Shown here piece by piece: positions 11,661 to 23,567 of a stretch of 64,000 nucleotides of DNA. A program made the translations under genes and the position numbers. Source of the stretch: Emergomyces orientalis (lineage: Eukaryota; Ascomycota; Eurotiomycetes; Onygenales; Ajellomycetaceae); the NCBI GenBank assembly GCA_002110485.1, contig MOWL01000025.1, forward strand, positions 434,001-498,000, read 5' to 3'. The notes beneath the pieces were generated by a model. It was not told the DNA's origin. It saw nothing but the letters and a program-made list of their open reading frames with translations, and ran no database searches. Each line of letters opens with the position of its first letter. Within the stretch, counting starts at the first letter, position 1.

Positions 11661-12858
11661 ATGGCTCCGGCCGTCGAAATATCCATCCCGACAGCTACCC
11701 TCTCCACCACCCCAAACCCTTACACAATCTACAACATCTCCATCAGACTCCCGCTCCGCACCTTCACTATCCAGAAGCGCTATTCAGAATTTCTCAACTT
11801 CCACTCCTCGTTAACAAGCCAAGTTTCCCGCCCCCCACCAGTGCCCCTGCCTGGAAAATCCTGGTTCGTGAACACAAATTCAAACCCGATATATCGAGAA
11901 AAGCGTAGGGAGGGCCTGGAAGAATATCTGCGCGCCATCAACGAGGCTGAGGACCCGCAATGGCGTAATTCAAGTGCGTGGCGGGCGTTTCTCAATCTAC
12001 CCAGTGCCGTCCTGAGCAACAGCTCCTCCCGAACATCCTCGAATTTACATGCTGCAGCCACAACGCCCGGTGCCGGTGGTAATGCAGCGCCGATCACGGA
12101 CCCCACCACCTGGCTCGATTGTTATCGCGATGTCAAGTCACAGCTACATGATGCCAGGCTCCATCTTACCCGCCGGGATCAAGCTGCTACTCCACAGGGA
12201 CAACACGAGTGTTCTGCGCAGGCGAAGAGCAGTCTCGTTCGGGTGGGGACGTTATTGACTGGTTTGGATGATGGGTTGAGGGTTTTGGGCGATAGATCTG
12301 CATGGGGTGGAAATAAGCTGGGTAGCGGCGAGCTGAGGCGAAGGAAGGACCTACTTTCCAGTGCTCGGAAGGAAAAAGAGGGACTGGAACATTTGTTGAA
12401 TGCCATGACCGCCAAGGCGAAGTTGGATAATGCCGTTGCATCGGCGCAGGATAAGGAAGCGCTTGTTGGGGCGTCAAAACCCAGACCGGGTCGGGTACTG
12501 GGCAAGGAGACGGACCAGACGAGGGAACTGGATAATCAGGGTGTTTTGCAGTTGCAGAAGCAGGTCATGGAGAACCAGGATCTTAGTTTGGAGGATCTAC
12601 GGAAGGTTATAGCGCGCCAGAAAGATTTGGGAGTTGCGATTCACAATGAGTTGGAGATTCAAAATGAGATGCTTAAGATGGTGGATGAGGATGCTGAGAG
12701 GTTAGTGATAATTGCCATGTCCTTCCCGTTTTTCAGTATATATGATATTGTTGTTGTGTCGGTTGTCCGTTATCGAGAGACTCTGCTAACAAGTCGATAT
12801 TTACAGAGTAAATCGCAAGGTCCAAATTGGGAAGAAAAGAATAGGAAAGATATCTTAG
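11661..12858 (+). CDS. VAM7: Vacuolar Qc-SNARE with PX domain
   Basis: Model: join(11661..12700,12807..12858), 363 aa. The last exon (52 nt) adds VNRKVQIGKKRIGKIS and a stop; unspliced, the frame would run to 12959 with unrelated sequence. Residues about 5-115 are a PX domain (LRTFTIQKRYSEFLNFHSSL, PPPVPLPGKSW, REKRREGLEEYL), which binds PI3P on the vacuole. The C-terminal 60 residues form a SNARE helix with the central glutamine in RQKDLGVAIHNELEIQNEML. There is no transmembrane segment, as expected for Vam7, which is recruited by PX and HOPS for homotypic vacuole fusion. A Gly/Ala/Ser linker and Lys-rich middle separate the domains. Confidence 0.92.
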
Positions 12859-13148
12859 ATTGTTTTACAATTGCAACACTGGGTCATCCTTGCATTGTTT
12901 TTATGAGAGCAGTCGATTTAGCGAGCCACCCTGGATTGACTTCAATGGCGTTTATTTGAAAGTTGCGCTTCATTTCCCCCCAGGGTCCATGGCTATATAA
13001 GTGCCATACTAGAATATTAATAAACCAGTTTCATGTAACTACCTAAGGTCATTAAACCATCCCATGAGGGACATGAGCGAAACGGGCTCCTTATATCACA
13101 GATCCCTCTTGAACTATGCTAAATTTGGGCCAACGCCCTACACATTGA

Positions 13149-15910
13149 TCATTTTGCGGATAAAAACTGGCTGGATGTTAGAAATTGCCTTACGGCTATT
13201 TGGACGTTAAAAACATAGGAAGTGGTTACTTACCGCCCGAGCGTCCTCCTCCGTCACGTCAGAAAGTTCAGAGAGCTTCTTATCAATCAATCCGAGCCTA
13301 TTCTTTCTTATATACCACCACATCTCGCGCCTATCACCACCAAGGTTATTCCCTAGCAATTTCGCTTTCAGGCTTCGGATGAAATCATTATAGAGGGCTG
13401 GTTCTTCAAAGGCAACCAGTTCCTCTTTCATGGTTCCCAAGCCTTCAACAGCCCGATCATAGTTGGCATCACCTAAGCTGTGTCTGATTTGGTTTTCGAT
13501 TATAGTAGACATTTGCTTCACGGCATCTTTTACCGCATCGAGGTTCTGGGAACTGACCAAGGATTGCTTGAATTCAGGTATGGCATTGTCTGCAGATATC
13601 TTGACACGTTTCTCTGTCTGGAGAAGCTCTTCGACATTCAAGCCCGAGAGTGGCTTGTCTGTGTCTCGGTCTCGTTTGCGGCCTTTGGCTTTAGGTGGGA
13701 CTACGATAAATGTGTTAGCCGAAAAGATTATATTTAGCAGTTCTCTTAGAAAAAGAATAACGTACCCTTTTTAACATCGGAAGCTGCGATAAGCTTAGTG
13801 AGTGTATTTTTGTTCTCTGCTTGGAGGTCCTCTGGTTGACGTGATAATTTCTGAAGAATCTCTGGGGCTGGAGGAAGGGAATCGGAGGGGTGGACCGCAC
13901 GCCACCGGATAGCCTGGTCAATCCGATGTAGAAGTGGTGAAAAGGAATCTTCTATTGCCATAGACTCGATAGTTTCTCTACTTAGGGTAAGTTATCTGGA
14001 CGGCTGAAAAGGAACTTCTCCCACTTACCCATCTTCATCCTTTTCAGTAAGCTCCATGCCGTCAACATATTTGGCCATCCTGGAAAGTAGGTTATTATTC
14101 GGAAGGTTCCGATGTTCAGTCACCGTTTTCCCGGAGACTGTGACGACCTTATCCAATGGTGGAAAGTGGTAGGACCGCACATCTTCTGCAAAAGGCAACT
14201 GGACTTCGAGGAGACACTCGTAATCAGGCTCAATCGAAGGTGCAAGGAGAACGACCAACGGAGGTTTGCCAGCCTTTGGAACCAGCCTTCCGACAGCATA
14301 GCATTCAAGCTCGAACAGGGCGTGAATTATTGACGAAAGAGCAAGGATCGCTTTGTTATTCGTCTTCTGTGAAATTATAATATTGGATGTCGACATGTTC
14401 ATATACCGCTCATACTGTTTTTCATGCATTAACGGGCTTGCAGGTGCTTTAACAACAAAGGTGTGTACGTACTTTGTCACTGGGGATGAATCCTATGAAT
14501 TCTAATGCAGCATCCGTCTCCAATTTGGTGATATTTTCATCGGACTCAGTGATATGCACAGCAGTACGTCCATACTCATATCCTTTGGCAAGTTCGTCCC
14601 GCTCAACGTCTCGCTTGCCTCCGGCAGCTTCATTGTCATCAACCTGATACGTTCGAGTGTTCCTCACGGAAGTTAATGAAACAGCTCCAACTCCAGCTCC
14701 TGGTTCCTGGCTAGGCTCTTTGGCCTCTAGAGTAGCCGATGATTGAGCGGTCGCTAGTCCTTCTGGTAACACAGAAGAAGGAACGTATGAACTTGCAGCA
14801 GGTGGCCGAGCCGCATAGGTTCGATAGTATCTCTCCACTTGGATAGTCAAGGCAGATGAATATTGCTCCGGATCTCCCAATCTTAAATCGCCTTTGAAGG
14901 TAGGCATTGACCGTACAACTTTGGTTTGAGGTATCTCCATCTCGGCGATTGCATGTTCTAAGGTGCCGTAAATACCCTCACAATCTTCAACGAGCTGTTT
15001 CAGATGGTTTTCATTTTTGGCCTGACAGGTTAGTCACTATCGCCGCTCTTGTATATAAGGCAGTCGGGCTTACCTTCAATGGATCCTTATCTTCTTCTTT
15101 GAACCCATACTCTGGATCGTCAAAATCAACTCCGCTTTCTCAGGTCAGATAGAGCTGAGTCGCGAAAAGGGGCACTTAACTCACAGTATGACAAGTTCAA
15201 TATTCTCTTCGTTTATTTTGCTCACAATCCCCTCGATCCCATCTGTATCCATAGCGCCTGTTCCATCTGTAACAAGGACTATCTTTCTTTTGTACTTCAA
15301 TTTCTTGCAATATCGTACAATCATTTCAATCGCCAGGATAAGGGATGATATTGCTAAGGCACTGTGAGAGACGAATCTAGAAAAAAAACATAAACGTTGG
15401 TTCATTACACGTACCGTCTCCCTCTGTTGTATTGCTAGGTTTGATCAATCTACGCAAATCGCGAATTTGGGGCATGAGAACCCTGGGAATTCACTTATCA
15501 GATTGAAAATGCGATAGAAAGGATGATTCGACGTGTCCACATACTGGCTTATGCCTTGAAAAACGGAAAGATTGGCATAGCTTTCTTCTTCATCCTTCTC
15601 CCATAATGGATTATTGGAATCTATCATCAATGGTTAGTCAAACGCATTGCGATATCGGAGAGGGCCACCTACTGTCTGTTTTGAGGCCAAGTACTCCAAG
15701 AGTTGCGGTTTTCCGGCCGGTAGCAACCTAAAAAACTCATGTGAGATATGACCAATATAAGGAATTACCAATTGTAAATACCGTAGTTGTGATCTTGTCC
15801 CAGATGTATCGCATTGCCCATTCAAGGTCTGATATAGATCTACCATGATGGCAGTTTCCCATAGATTTTCCGACATCCACAATATACACAGTAGCTTCCT
15901 TGTCCGCCAT
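13149..15910 (-). CDS. KU80: ATP-dependent DNA helicase II subunit 2 (Ku80)
   Basis: Eleven exons: complement(join(13149..13166,13234..13700,13766..13980,14029..14414,14473..15021,15074..15134,15185..15353,15415..15482,15545..15620,15673..15727,15782..15910)), 730 aa, the usual fungal length. All introns are 48-67 nt GT-AG and the phases close exactly. Ku80 pairs with Ku70, binds DNA ends and drives non-homologous end joining and telomere maintenance. The N-terminal vWA-like domain begins MADKEATVYIVDVGKSM and includes KRKIVLVTDGTGAMDTDG. The beta-barrel core has GFIPSDKYERYMNMSTSNII, completed by splicing, followed by LVPKAGKPPLVVLLAPSIE. The C-terminal helical region ends DVTEEDARA plus a last exon of only 18 nt (FLSAK). 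The first exons are short and were placed by reading frame and conserved sequence. The 3' end faces VAM7, 290 bp away. Confidence 0.94.
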
Positions 15911-16345
15911 CTTCCTTACTGCTGTTCTTGTGCATGGGAAATGGAAGAGAAAGTGAAAGAGAACAAGAAATAAGGCCTACTTGCAGATATCATTGAGGAA
16001 GATACCTAATTTTAGATAGATCAAAGCACCTTGTTGCGTTCCAGGCAGACACGGCCTAAACGCGAGGTCACGTGCTATAATAACAGGATCAGACGTGGAA
16101 TTAGTGAGATATGTGTGGAAACTAAACCTCCCACTGGTTTTCTACGCTATCCAGGAAGTGCGCCGTGTCCATCTGGATGTTCGACATCACAAACAACACC
16201 GCTCTCTACATCTTCCTTCATCTTGTTACGGTACAGGTTTTCTTGTTTGGTTTCCCCATTTCATTTTTTGCCAGGAGTACCAGCTGCCGTACGGTGCACA
16301 ATCCAAAGAGAACACGAGTAGGAAACATCTGAAATATTGTCCAGA
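15911..16345. promoter_or_regulatory. Divergent promoter region, KU80 / TMEM205-like
   Basis: 435 bp between the KU80 start (minus) and the start of the next gene (plus). Overlapping frames 16031..16388 are not conserved and likely lie in promoter or 5' UTR. Confidence 0.45.
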
Positions 16346-17070
16346 ATGGTTGAATCTCTGTTGGCGCCATTCCATATCCTCAGGTTAGCCCTCCCCTGTT
16401 TAACTTCATTTTGTAGCGCTACTAATATTCTGTGCCTTAGCTATGGCACTCTTCTTGGTGCCCAGGCCTATCAGGTTCGTTCGCGATTTTTCGCGTGATG
16501 CCTTCTACCGCTTGGTGCTGAGATTTGGTAGACCTTTGTTGGCGGTATCATTGCATTCAAAACGCTCCCCCGCCCTCAATTCTCCACCCTCCAAGCGTCG
16601 ATATTTCCCGTCTACTTCTCTTTACAGGCAGCACTACCATTAGTTGTTGCTATAACGTACCCAGGAGCAAAGATTTTCATTGGGCGCGGCCCATCTAGTC
16701 TATCTGGCGTGTTTGCTGAGGGCCAACGAACAAGAACTTTACTTCCACTTCTTACAATGTTCCTAGCCGGCCTAACAAACAGGTTCATCGTGGGCCCAAT
16801 GACAGCTAAGATCATGCACCAGAAGAAACATCAAGGTTTGTTTATGTTCCCGTTTTTTACCGGTCAATATTCCTTGGGGATTGACAGCTGATGCTGCGCA
16901 TAGAAACGATCGATGGAAGGAAGAGCTATGACCCCCCTCCTCATTCCAAGGAGATGCTTCGTCTGAACAAGTCTTTTGCCAGGGTTCATGGGATCTGTTC
17001 CTTGATTAGCCTTTTGAGCCTTAGCTCCACAATATGGTACGGAGTGGTTCTTGCTGATCGTCTTGAATAG
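16346..17070 (+). CDS. TMEM205-like (DUF4149) membrane protein
   Basis: Model: join(16346..16383,16441..16474,16532..16835,16904..17070), 180 aa, four exons with 57, 57 and 68-nt introns. The short first exons encode MVESLLAPFHIL then SYGTLLGAQAYQ; exon 3 continues TFVGGIIAFKTLPRPQFSTL. Four hydrophobic segments are seen: the N-terminus, ASIFPVYFSLQAALPLVVAI, LLPLLTMFLAGLTNRFIVGP, and ICSLISLLSLSSTIWYGVVL. The cytosolic loop YDPPPHSKEMLRLNKSFARVHG is the conserved block of the family. The function is unknown; fungal members are small intracellular-membrane proteins. The start was chosen as the ATG giving the conserved N-terminal helix after splicing. Confidence 0.82.
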
Positions 17071-18015
17071 ATGACAGGGCAGATATATCTTCTGCCTGCC
17101 ACCATTGCTTATTTAGCTGGGAACCTGTCTCAATAATTGACATCAAATCTCACCTCAATTCAATTGTCATATCTTGAGTAGCGCACACTGTACATCCCTA
17201 ATGACTCTTCACGATTTCAACAGATGAGGCATAAATACGGATATTCCAACCCTATTCTTCCTCGAGTATGAGTATGTCCGAGTATGCATGTATTATTACA
17301 TTATTATTAACCTCATATACGCGAGCAATATTTGAGCTTTGCTTTTATATCAGCAACTGCTTTTATGCCTGATATATGAGCGTCTTTCTTTATCCTATTT
17401 ATTCTCCAAAACGCTCATTTTGATCCTCTGTGATTTTGAGAAAAATCGTTTAGAATTTCATCGAAGGCCCTCTTTATCAGTCTTTGCCAAATGTCTTTGT
17501 ACATTATTTAAACTACTCTCATCTTTGTTTCAGTTTCAGATTTGATTCTCAGTTCTTTTGAGGGTTTTATTTCTTTCACTACAAATGCTTCACAAATTTC
17601 TACATCAACCTATCTAGGTATATTGACTTCTTTCATATTCTATTTAGGGTGGTCCTCTTTCTCACCTTCTTCCTCTTATTTATATACACACCTGCTCCTA
17701 TTGCTTTGTTTCGTGGCAACTAACCACGCACAAATTCATACCCGTTTCCCCCCGCACTGTTGCTTTGGGCCTACTCTTTTGTCATCGTGGCTTACGATTC
17801 ATTTTGCTCCATTGCCTTACCATACCTCCGTTCTTTTTGCGTAATATTCTCCTGAATCTAGTATAAGAATGATTCAGTCAAACACGCAAAAGTTTTCCTT
17901 TCTAGTTCACCCAAATGCCCTCTAAATTTCGCCATATCTGTATACTCTACCCCCCCTACCCCCCCTTATACGATATACACCCAACTTCTTTCTCTATTGA
18001 AAACTTACCATCGCC
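17071..18015. promoter_or_regulatory. Pyrimidine-rich upstream region
   Basis: 945 bp upstream of the coiled-coil gene. From 17340 on it is strongly T/C-rich on the plus strand, with two C-runs just before the start (about 17950-17966). This is the usual look of a long fungal promoter plus 5' UTR. Frames at 17339 and 17542 are low-complexity artefacts. Confidence 0.5.
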
Positions 18016-20011
18016 ATGGATATCCTTGGACTTGTGATGTTTTCCATCTCCGTGGCTTTGTTTGGGGGATTCCAGCAAATCCCACTCACCGATATCCGGC
18101 CGGAGAGTAGCTTTCTAAGGCGTTTGTACGGCGGATTTCGTTCCGGTTATGTTTTGAGCAAGCTAGGAGAGATACTAGATATAGTTCTTCCTGTGGAACA
18201 ACCTGCTATGGCCCTTGCAAGCCTAGATCGCTCTCTACGTATAAACCCGGCAGTTTGCAACTCATCGGTGGCTCCTGCGCAGACCTGTCCTATACCAACC
18301 GGTACTCTCTCATCAGCGCCGATGTGGGCAGGCCACACACCGGAGCCCATTATAGCCCGAAACTTTAATGCGTCACGAGCTTTAGTTGAGATACCTGTTT
18401 TTCCCCAAGCTGATAGAATAGCCTGGTTTCCACTCTTTCTGGAAACACTCATAACATTCTTACTTGACTGGAAAAATACCTTCATCCAAGCCTTTGTCCT
18501 CATTTTCCATGTCGGCGCCGTCCTGCTCGTTCTCAGTGCAGCATATATTTACCCCCTGCTTGCATACACCATTTGCAAACGGCTTGGGTCAAACCTCGCC
18601 GGTAGAGTCAGAGCGGCATATGACGAAATCGACAAGGCCCTCGCTGAGTCTGAACTCCAACGATCCCATCTTCTGAGTAAGATGGAGTTATTAAAAACTT
18701 CGGTTGAAAGTGTTGCGCTATTTCAGGCTACAGGCGAAACACTTCAGCAGCGGGTGGCGACGGTCGCTAGCACTTTCAACCAGTGTTCTGAAGAAGTGCT
18801 CAAGGAATGCGCACTCTTGAAGAAGGCAGTCTATGGCGTGAAGAGCGAGTATTTGACTTGGCCGACACGAGGCGAACTGCTACATGACTATATCAAAATG
18901 TTCAAAGATTCCCTCACTGCCGCGAAGGATGACCTCGACGGCGAAATTGATCAACTGAAGAACCTTATATCAAATTTTACCGCAGAATTTCTTAGGACGG
19001 TCAATAGGCTAGATGGAAACATGCTACGCAGTCTGCCCATGGAGTATTTGAAGGAGAGACAACTTTTCGAGTCGAACATTTGGTCGATCCGCGAGGCGAT
19101 GAACCGCCTTCCCCACTTGAGCTCTCTGGAGAATGAAACCGCCATGGCTAGGGACGAGATGGAGGATGCCCTAGCCCAGATGAAAAATATGGTCACTAAC
19201 AGTCGTGAGGCGTTCCGAGACACGATTTCTATACATCAGGAGATAGATGAGCTAAAAGTATGTACCGTCAAGTGTATACCTCATTTTTGAACCCCGTAGA
19301 TATGTAGTTCCATACCTTTTTATGCTAACCAGTCTGTCTCTCTTCCAGGACGAACTCGCCTATTTAGAGGAGGAGTTAACTCTCTCCAGAGTGGCACTCA
19401 AATCAGCCGACACGAATGAGAATGGTTTCTGTGCCCTCGCTAGTCGCCCAGGACTTTCGGAGGTGGAGCTTCCTGCCAACTTAGCGAATGATATTGTTGG
19501 AGAGGCTGGCGGCACCGATGTTCAGGATGGCCCAAACAGCGATATTCCAAAAGAAGTGAAAGAGCCCGCAATAGGGGGGAAAGGTAGCCTCGCGCCCCTC
19601 CCGTCCACTCGGACACGATTAGCTATGTTAGATGACGTTCCTACGAGCCTGCGATGGAGGCTAATGGTAGACCATCCTGCTGACTTTGACGGAAAAGGCG
19701 GATGGAATGTTGATGACGACGTATCTTCTACAGGATCATTGTCACCACAATATCCCCCGGATAAAGAAAGGTACATATTTTGGTCATCTTCCCCGGAGGG
19801 TGGCTCGGAAAAAGAGGAAGAGTGGAAAGGAGGGAAGACAAAGGCCCCCAGAGCTCGGGACCCTAGAAACGATGTGAGGCATCGTCTCGCCATTACCGAA
19901 ACCCCGAGAACAAGCACACGCCCGAATAACAAGAGCAGGGAGAAAGAGCGAACAACTCGGAATCCATATATCGTGCCCACGCCGCCGAAAATGTGCACCC
20001 CTGCTGCTTGA
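18016..20011 (+). CDS. Unrecognised membrane-anchored coiled-coil protein
   Basis: Model: join(18016..19257,19349..20011), 634 aa, one 91-nt phase-0 intron. I do not recognise the family. Residues 1-20 are hydrophobic (signal peptide or anchor). A second, stronger transmembrane segment spans about 158-187 (FIQAFVLIFHVGAVLLVLSA). Residues about 200-450 are Leu/Glu/Lys-rich with heptad-like spacing, predicted coiled coil, and this continues over the splice (EIDELK then DELAYLEEELTLSRV). The last 180 residues are disordered, Ser/Pro/Arg/Lys-rich. There is no catalytic motif. A topology with a short lumenal loop and a long cytosolic coil is inferred. It could be a tether, an organelle-shape protein or a lineage-specific gene. 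The long coding frame and clean splice make it a real gene. Confidence 0.75.
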
Positions 20012-20668
20012 CAAATTATTTTTATTTGAGATTTGTTTTTGGCGATGGAGTTTGGAATTGTTTAGGTTTAATACCGCGCGGGATTCTAGCTTGTTTGGTG
20101 CTGGCTATAGTTTGTTACGCATTGGAGAAGTGTCTGGTTATTTTAATGTGTGCTTTCCAATTTTCAGTAACAAATATGAAAATTGTATATTTTTCATCTA
20201 TAAGCTTTGGATACTTATGGCATTTGTTTATTGTGTTGTGAGGCGTTTAACGGTGGCATAGCTATGACACGTTTTTCCCCATGCGGGCCACTTCCTTTAG
20301 GTATGTGATCCAGACTTATCATTGAATACCTAGGCTCTAGATATGAATTTTGCATGGATACAACTAGAATGCCAAATCAATCAACTCATTGTACTGTACA
20401 TGATTCTGTGTGTGAATATCTGAGAGACTTTTAATCACTCAGCCAAAAAGAACACCTCTTTAGTGACTAAGGGTCTAATACACAGCAGCTCTGACAGTCT
20501 AATAATATCCGCAAAAGCGGCTTTCCCTTTCTTTCATGTCACATCAAACTCACTATGCCCATTCTTGTCTTCCGACATACAATATACATCATGGGGCAAA
20601 AAAAAAATTTTTTCGATCTGCGCAAGGCATAAATTAGGGAGCTCCCTACATCCACTGAATGTTCCTAT
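20012..20668. other. Intergenic, convergent 3' ends
   Basis: 657 bp between two facing stop codons; AT-rich with a short A9/T run near 20600-20611. Nothing coding is supported. Confidence 0.5.
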
Positions 20669-22211
20669 TCACATCATCCCATGATGCTTCAAGAGTGAGG
20701 CAACACGCCCATGGCTCTGTACCACCGCTTCCGCGAGAGCAGTGTACCCGTCATGTGTCACCGCATTAACGTCAACACCATGTTCGAGTAGAGTCTTGAC
20801 AATATCATCATTACCATTACGGCTAGCCACGAATAACGGCGTCCAACCGTCTACGCCTCCTGGCCCACCAGCAGGAATATCGGCATCAGCCCCCCGCGAT
20901 AGCAAAAGACGGACGGTGGATGCAAGGCCCTTGCGGACTGAAACCCAAAGCGGAGTTCCTCCACTGAGACATCTCTCATTAATGTTCAGTCCAAGGTCTA
21001 GTAGCCTGTCCACCACATCATTCTCTCCAGTTGAAGAGGCAAAATGCAATGATGTCCACCCCGTTTCATGTTTGGCATGTATGTCCGCTCCACGCTCAAT
21101 TAGAAGTTCAAGAGCGCTGAGAAGCCCAAAATTCGCTGCAAGGTGGATGGGGGCATGGCCGTCTTCGTCTTGGGCATTGATATCCGCATCCTCATCAATC
21201 AAGAATCGAATGACATCTTCATGGCCTTGCACGAGCGCATGATGTATGGCTCTACGGCCCCCATCTTGCTGTGCCTCTAAATTTGCTCCGCCAGCAACAA
21301 GAATCTTGACCGAGTCAACGTCACCAGCCAAAGCGGCATGGTGTATTGCCCTTCGCCGATGGTCATGTACCTGCGCTTCTATATCTGCCCCGTTATCAAT
21401 GAGGCATTGCATCGCGGCCGGATAATTTAACATCGAAGAAGCATGTAGTGGTGTACGCCCCTCCCAGTCTGCTGCCTCGATATTTGCCCCGTACTCAAGA
21501 AGCAACCGCATAATTGGAACATCGTTTATGCCTGTTGCTGTGTGTAATGCTGCCCGTCCCTTATGGTAATTCCTCGCATTGGGATCGGCTCCATGCTCAA
21601 GCATCCATTTTATATCTTCGACATTGGCACCTTTCAATATTAACAGCTGTATTAAAGGCCATCCCGACTCGTCATGTGCATTGATATCGACCCCATACTC
21701 AATGAGTAAATGTATAGCTTTAATGTTCCCAGCACGCACGGCCCAATGCAGTGCTCCCTGTAGAACGGATGGATGAGTCTTGGCGTCCATTCCACGCTCC
21801 AGCACCAATTTAGCTATGGAAGTTTCCCCCACAATGATGGCACACTCAAGTGCATTTGTTGCGTTCGGGGCAAGCTCAAGCGGATCCGCTCCTGCATCCA
21901 TAAGATTGCATGCTAATACATGCCACCCTCTCACGCATGCCATGTGAAGCCATGGAAAACGGTCTTCTCTCTGGTGCTTTGTCATATACCTGTACAGCTG
22001 GCGAGAAAGCTCTGAATGAAATAGCTTGTTTCCAAGACAGAGATTGAATAAATCGTTCGGTGACGTAGCCTCCCCGAAGCCATTTGTGTTAGTTTGAGAA
22101 TCGTTCAACGGCTCAGGAAGATTCTTTTGCAGCGGATTGCAAGCACACCTTATCAGCTACAGTTCGGAGGATATCCGAATTACGAAACTGACCGTAGACG
22201 TTCATGGTCAT
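20669..22211 (-). CDS. F-box-like ankyrin-repeat protein
   Basis: Model: complement(join(20669..22069,22149..22211)), 487 aa. The long frame alone has no ATG before its residue 42. An intron of 79 nt (donor GTGTGC at 22148, acceptor GGGGAG, branch-like ACTAAC) links a 21-codon exon to it in phase. The join gives NSDILRTVADK-ATSPNDLFNLCL followed by GNKLFHSELSRQLYRY, a plausible F-box. About eleven ankyrin repeats follow, with typical TPLHAA-like and LLEYGANIEA-like units (for example GRTPLHASSMLNYPAAM, GWTPLFVASRNGNDDIVKTL). Such proteins may act as SCF adaptors using ankyrin repeats for substrate binding; that is inference. The start is ATG 22211 or 22205. The body is certain, exon 1 is probable. 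Confidence 0.82.
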
Positions 22212-23567
22212 AACCAGACCATTAGCTTTAGAGATGGCTGTCAATATCAAAATTCGATTTCAGGAAGACGGGTTTGGAGAAATGCAGATGGAGTAATTGG
22301 ATGGATATGTTCATTCATCAACGCAATAGAATCCTCTTCTCGAGGAGAGGATGATACGAGGAAGGCAGCGTTCAGCCGCATTTTTTCCGAAGTTACGAAA
22401 ATTTAGATTATTAATGTTTTTCATTCCCCAATTTTGTCTGTTCGTATTCGAGTAATTAGCGTGACTAGTATTGTGTGAGCAATAGCTCTAGCAAAGTGAC
22501 GTCGAAGACATAACTATTTCACGCACATTCGCATGGGGGGAATCGCTCCATATTGAAATTGGTGGAGGCAATTGTTGGCATCTATCACATAATGGAGTTG
22601 GGTCTGACAAAACATCATGTAGGAGAACCAGTTTGAAATGCTAACTACAAGAGCGTAACGTAACAGAGAATAAGTCGAGATGAGGGATTACTGTGCAGGA
22701 AAGGACTCCGTACAGCCACCGAATATTTACTAGGGTGAAAATTTAGCGCCCAAGCAGAGACCATTTATTGGCTAACATCGAAGGTTAGCCTAGCCTATAC
22801 AGGGAACGATTTACCGACCTCGGGACTTCCGAATTAAACTTCTCAACCTTAATACAACCACCGACCTACCTCTACAAGTCGAACCCGACCGGAGAGGTCA
22901 TGCATGAGTGGAATCCTCCTGAGAGATACAATGCAACCCTTCAAAGAAGGCATTTTATTATTGGCGCGGCCTATGTTCTACGGCTCCCCTTGTTTCCACA
23001 TAGGTGGAAGAACTGACTTTCTGAGCAAGATACGTTTATTGTAGTGAGTTGATCACACTGCGCCTGGAATGGTCGGCCCAGACTGATCAAAATCCTTCCA
23101 TTAAGCAAACCGCTCGATTGCTAATCTCTTGATGCTCGGAAATCTTGTATTTGATACAAAATATACTGTCCAAATACGCTTGGTGCTCTTGTGGCTGTGT
23201 AGCAAGCCCCTTCTGTGCTTGGTATACTTTGTCACCGACGCGTATGTCTGGCTTGGAGGGTTTTCAAAGACCCTTGTTTTACGAAGCCTTTATTGTGGTT
23301 TTCTTCACTGATAACTCGATGCATGCGGATCTGTATCGTACACTAATATGTTGCTTTCATGGTCTTTCTGGGCTCTTTGTCTATGAAATATATGAGTATA
23401 TCCAGCTAGCAAGAAATTCTTATGCCGGTGGGAAACTTGATAGGGATAGACCCTGTCAAAACCGTTCCATTTTCAAAAATTAGAAGCAGAGCTCCAAAGC
23501 TGTGCGTGCATTAATATTGGTGCTGTAATAGTTATGGCAGAGTTTCGCAACAATGTGAGGTGAGCAA
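22212..23567. other. Intergenic region, no gene recognised
   Basis: 1.36 kb between the ankyrin gene start and the TOP3 stop. It has short spurious frames only. A 7-bp stem with 7-nt loop sits at 22770..22790 (GGCTAAC/GTTAGCC). ACTCCGTA occurs at 22705..22712. Confidence 0.5.

Noticed and set aside
12859..12959. Longer C-terminus for VAM7 by read-through
   Set aside because: Splicing at 12701..12806 gives the conserved SNARE end and a natural stop; the read-through peptide is unrelated.
16031..16388. Overlapping frames upstream of the TMEM205-like gene
   Set aside because: No conserved sequence; they overlap the predicted promoter and first exon in other frames.
17339..17844. Two hydrophobic frames before the coiled-coil gene
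   Set aside because: T/C-rich DNA yields Leu/Phe/Ser-rich peptides; no support as genes.
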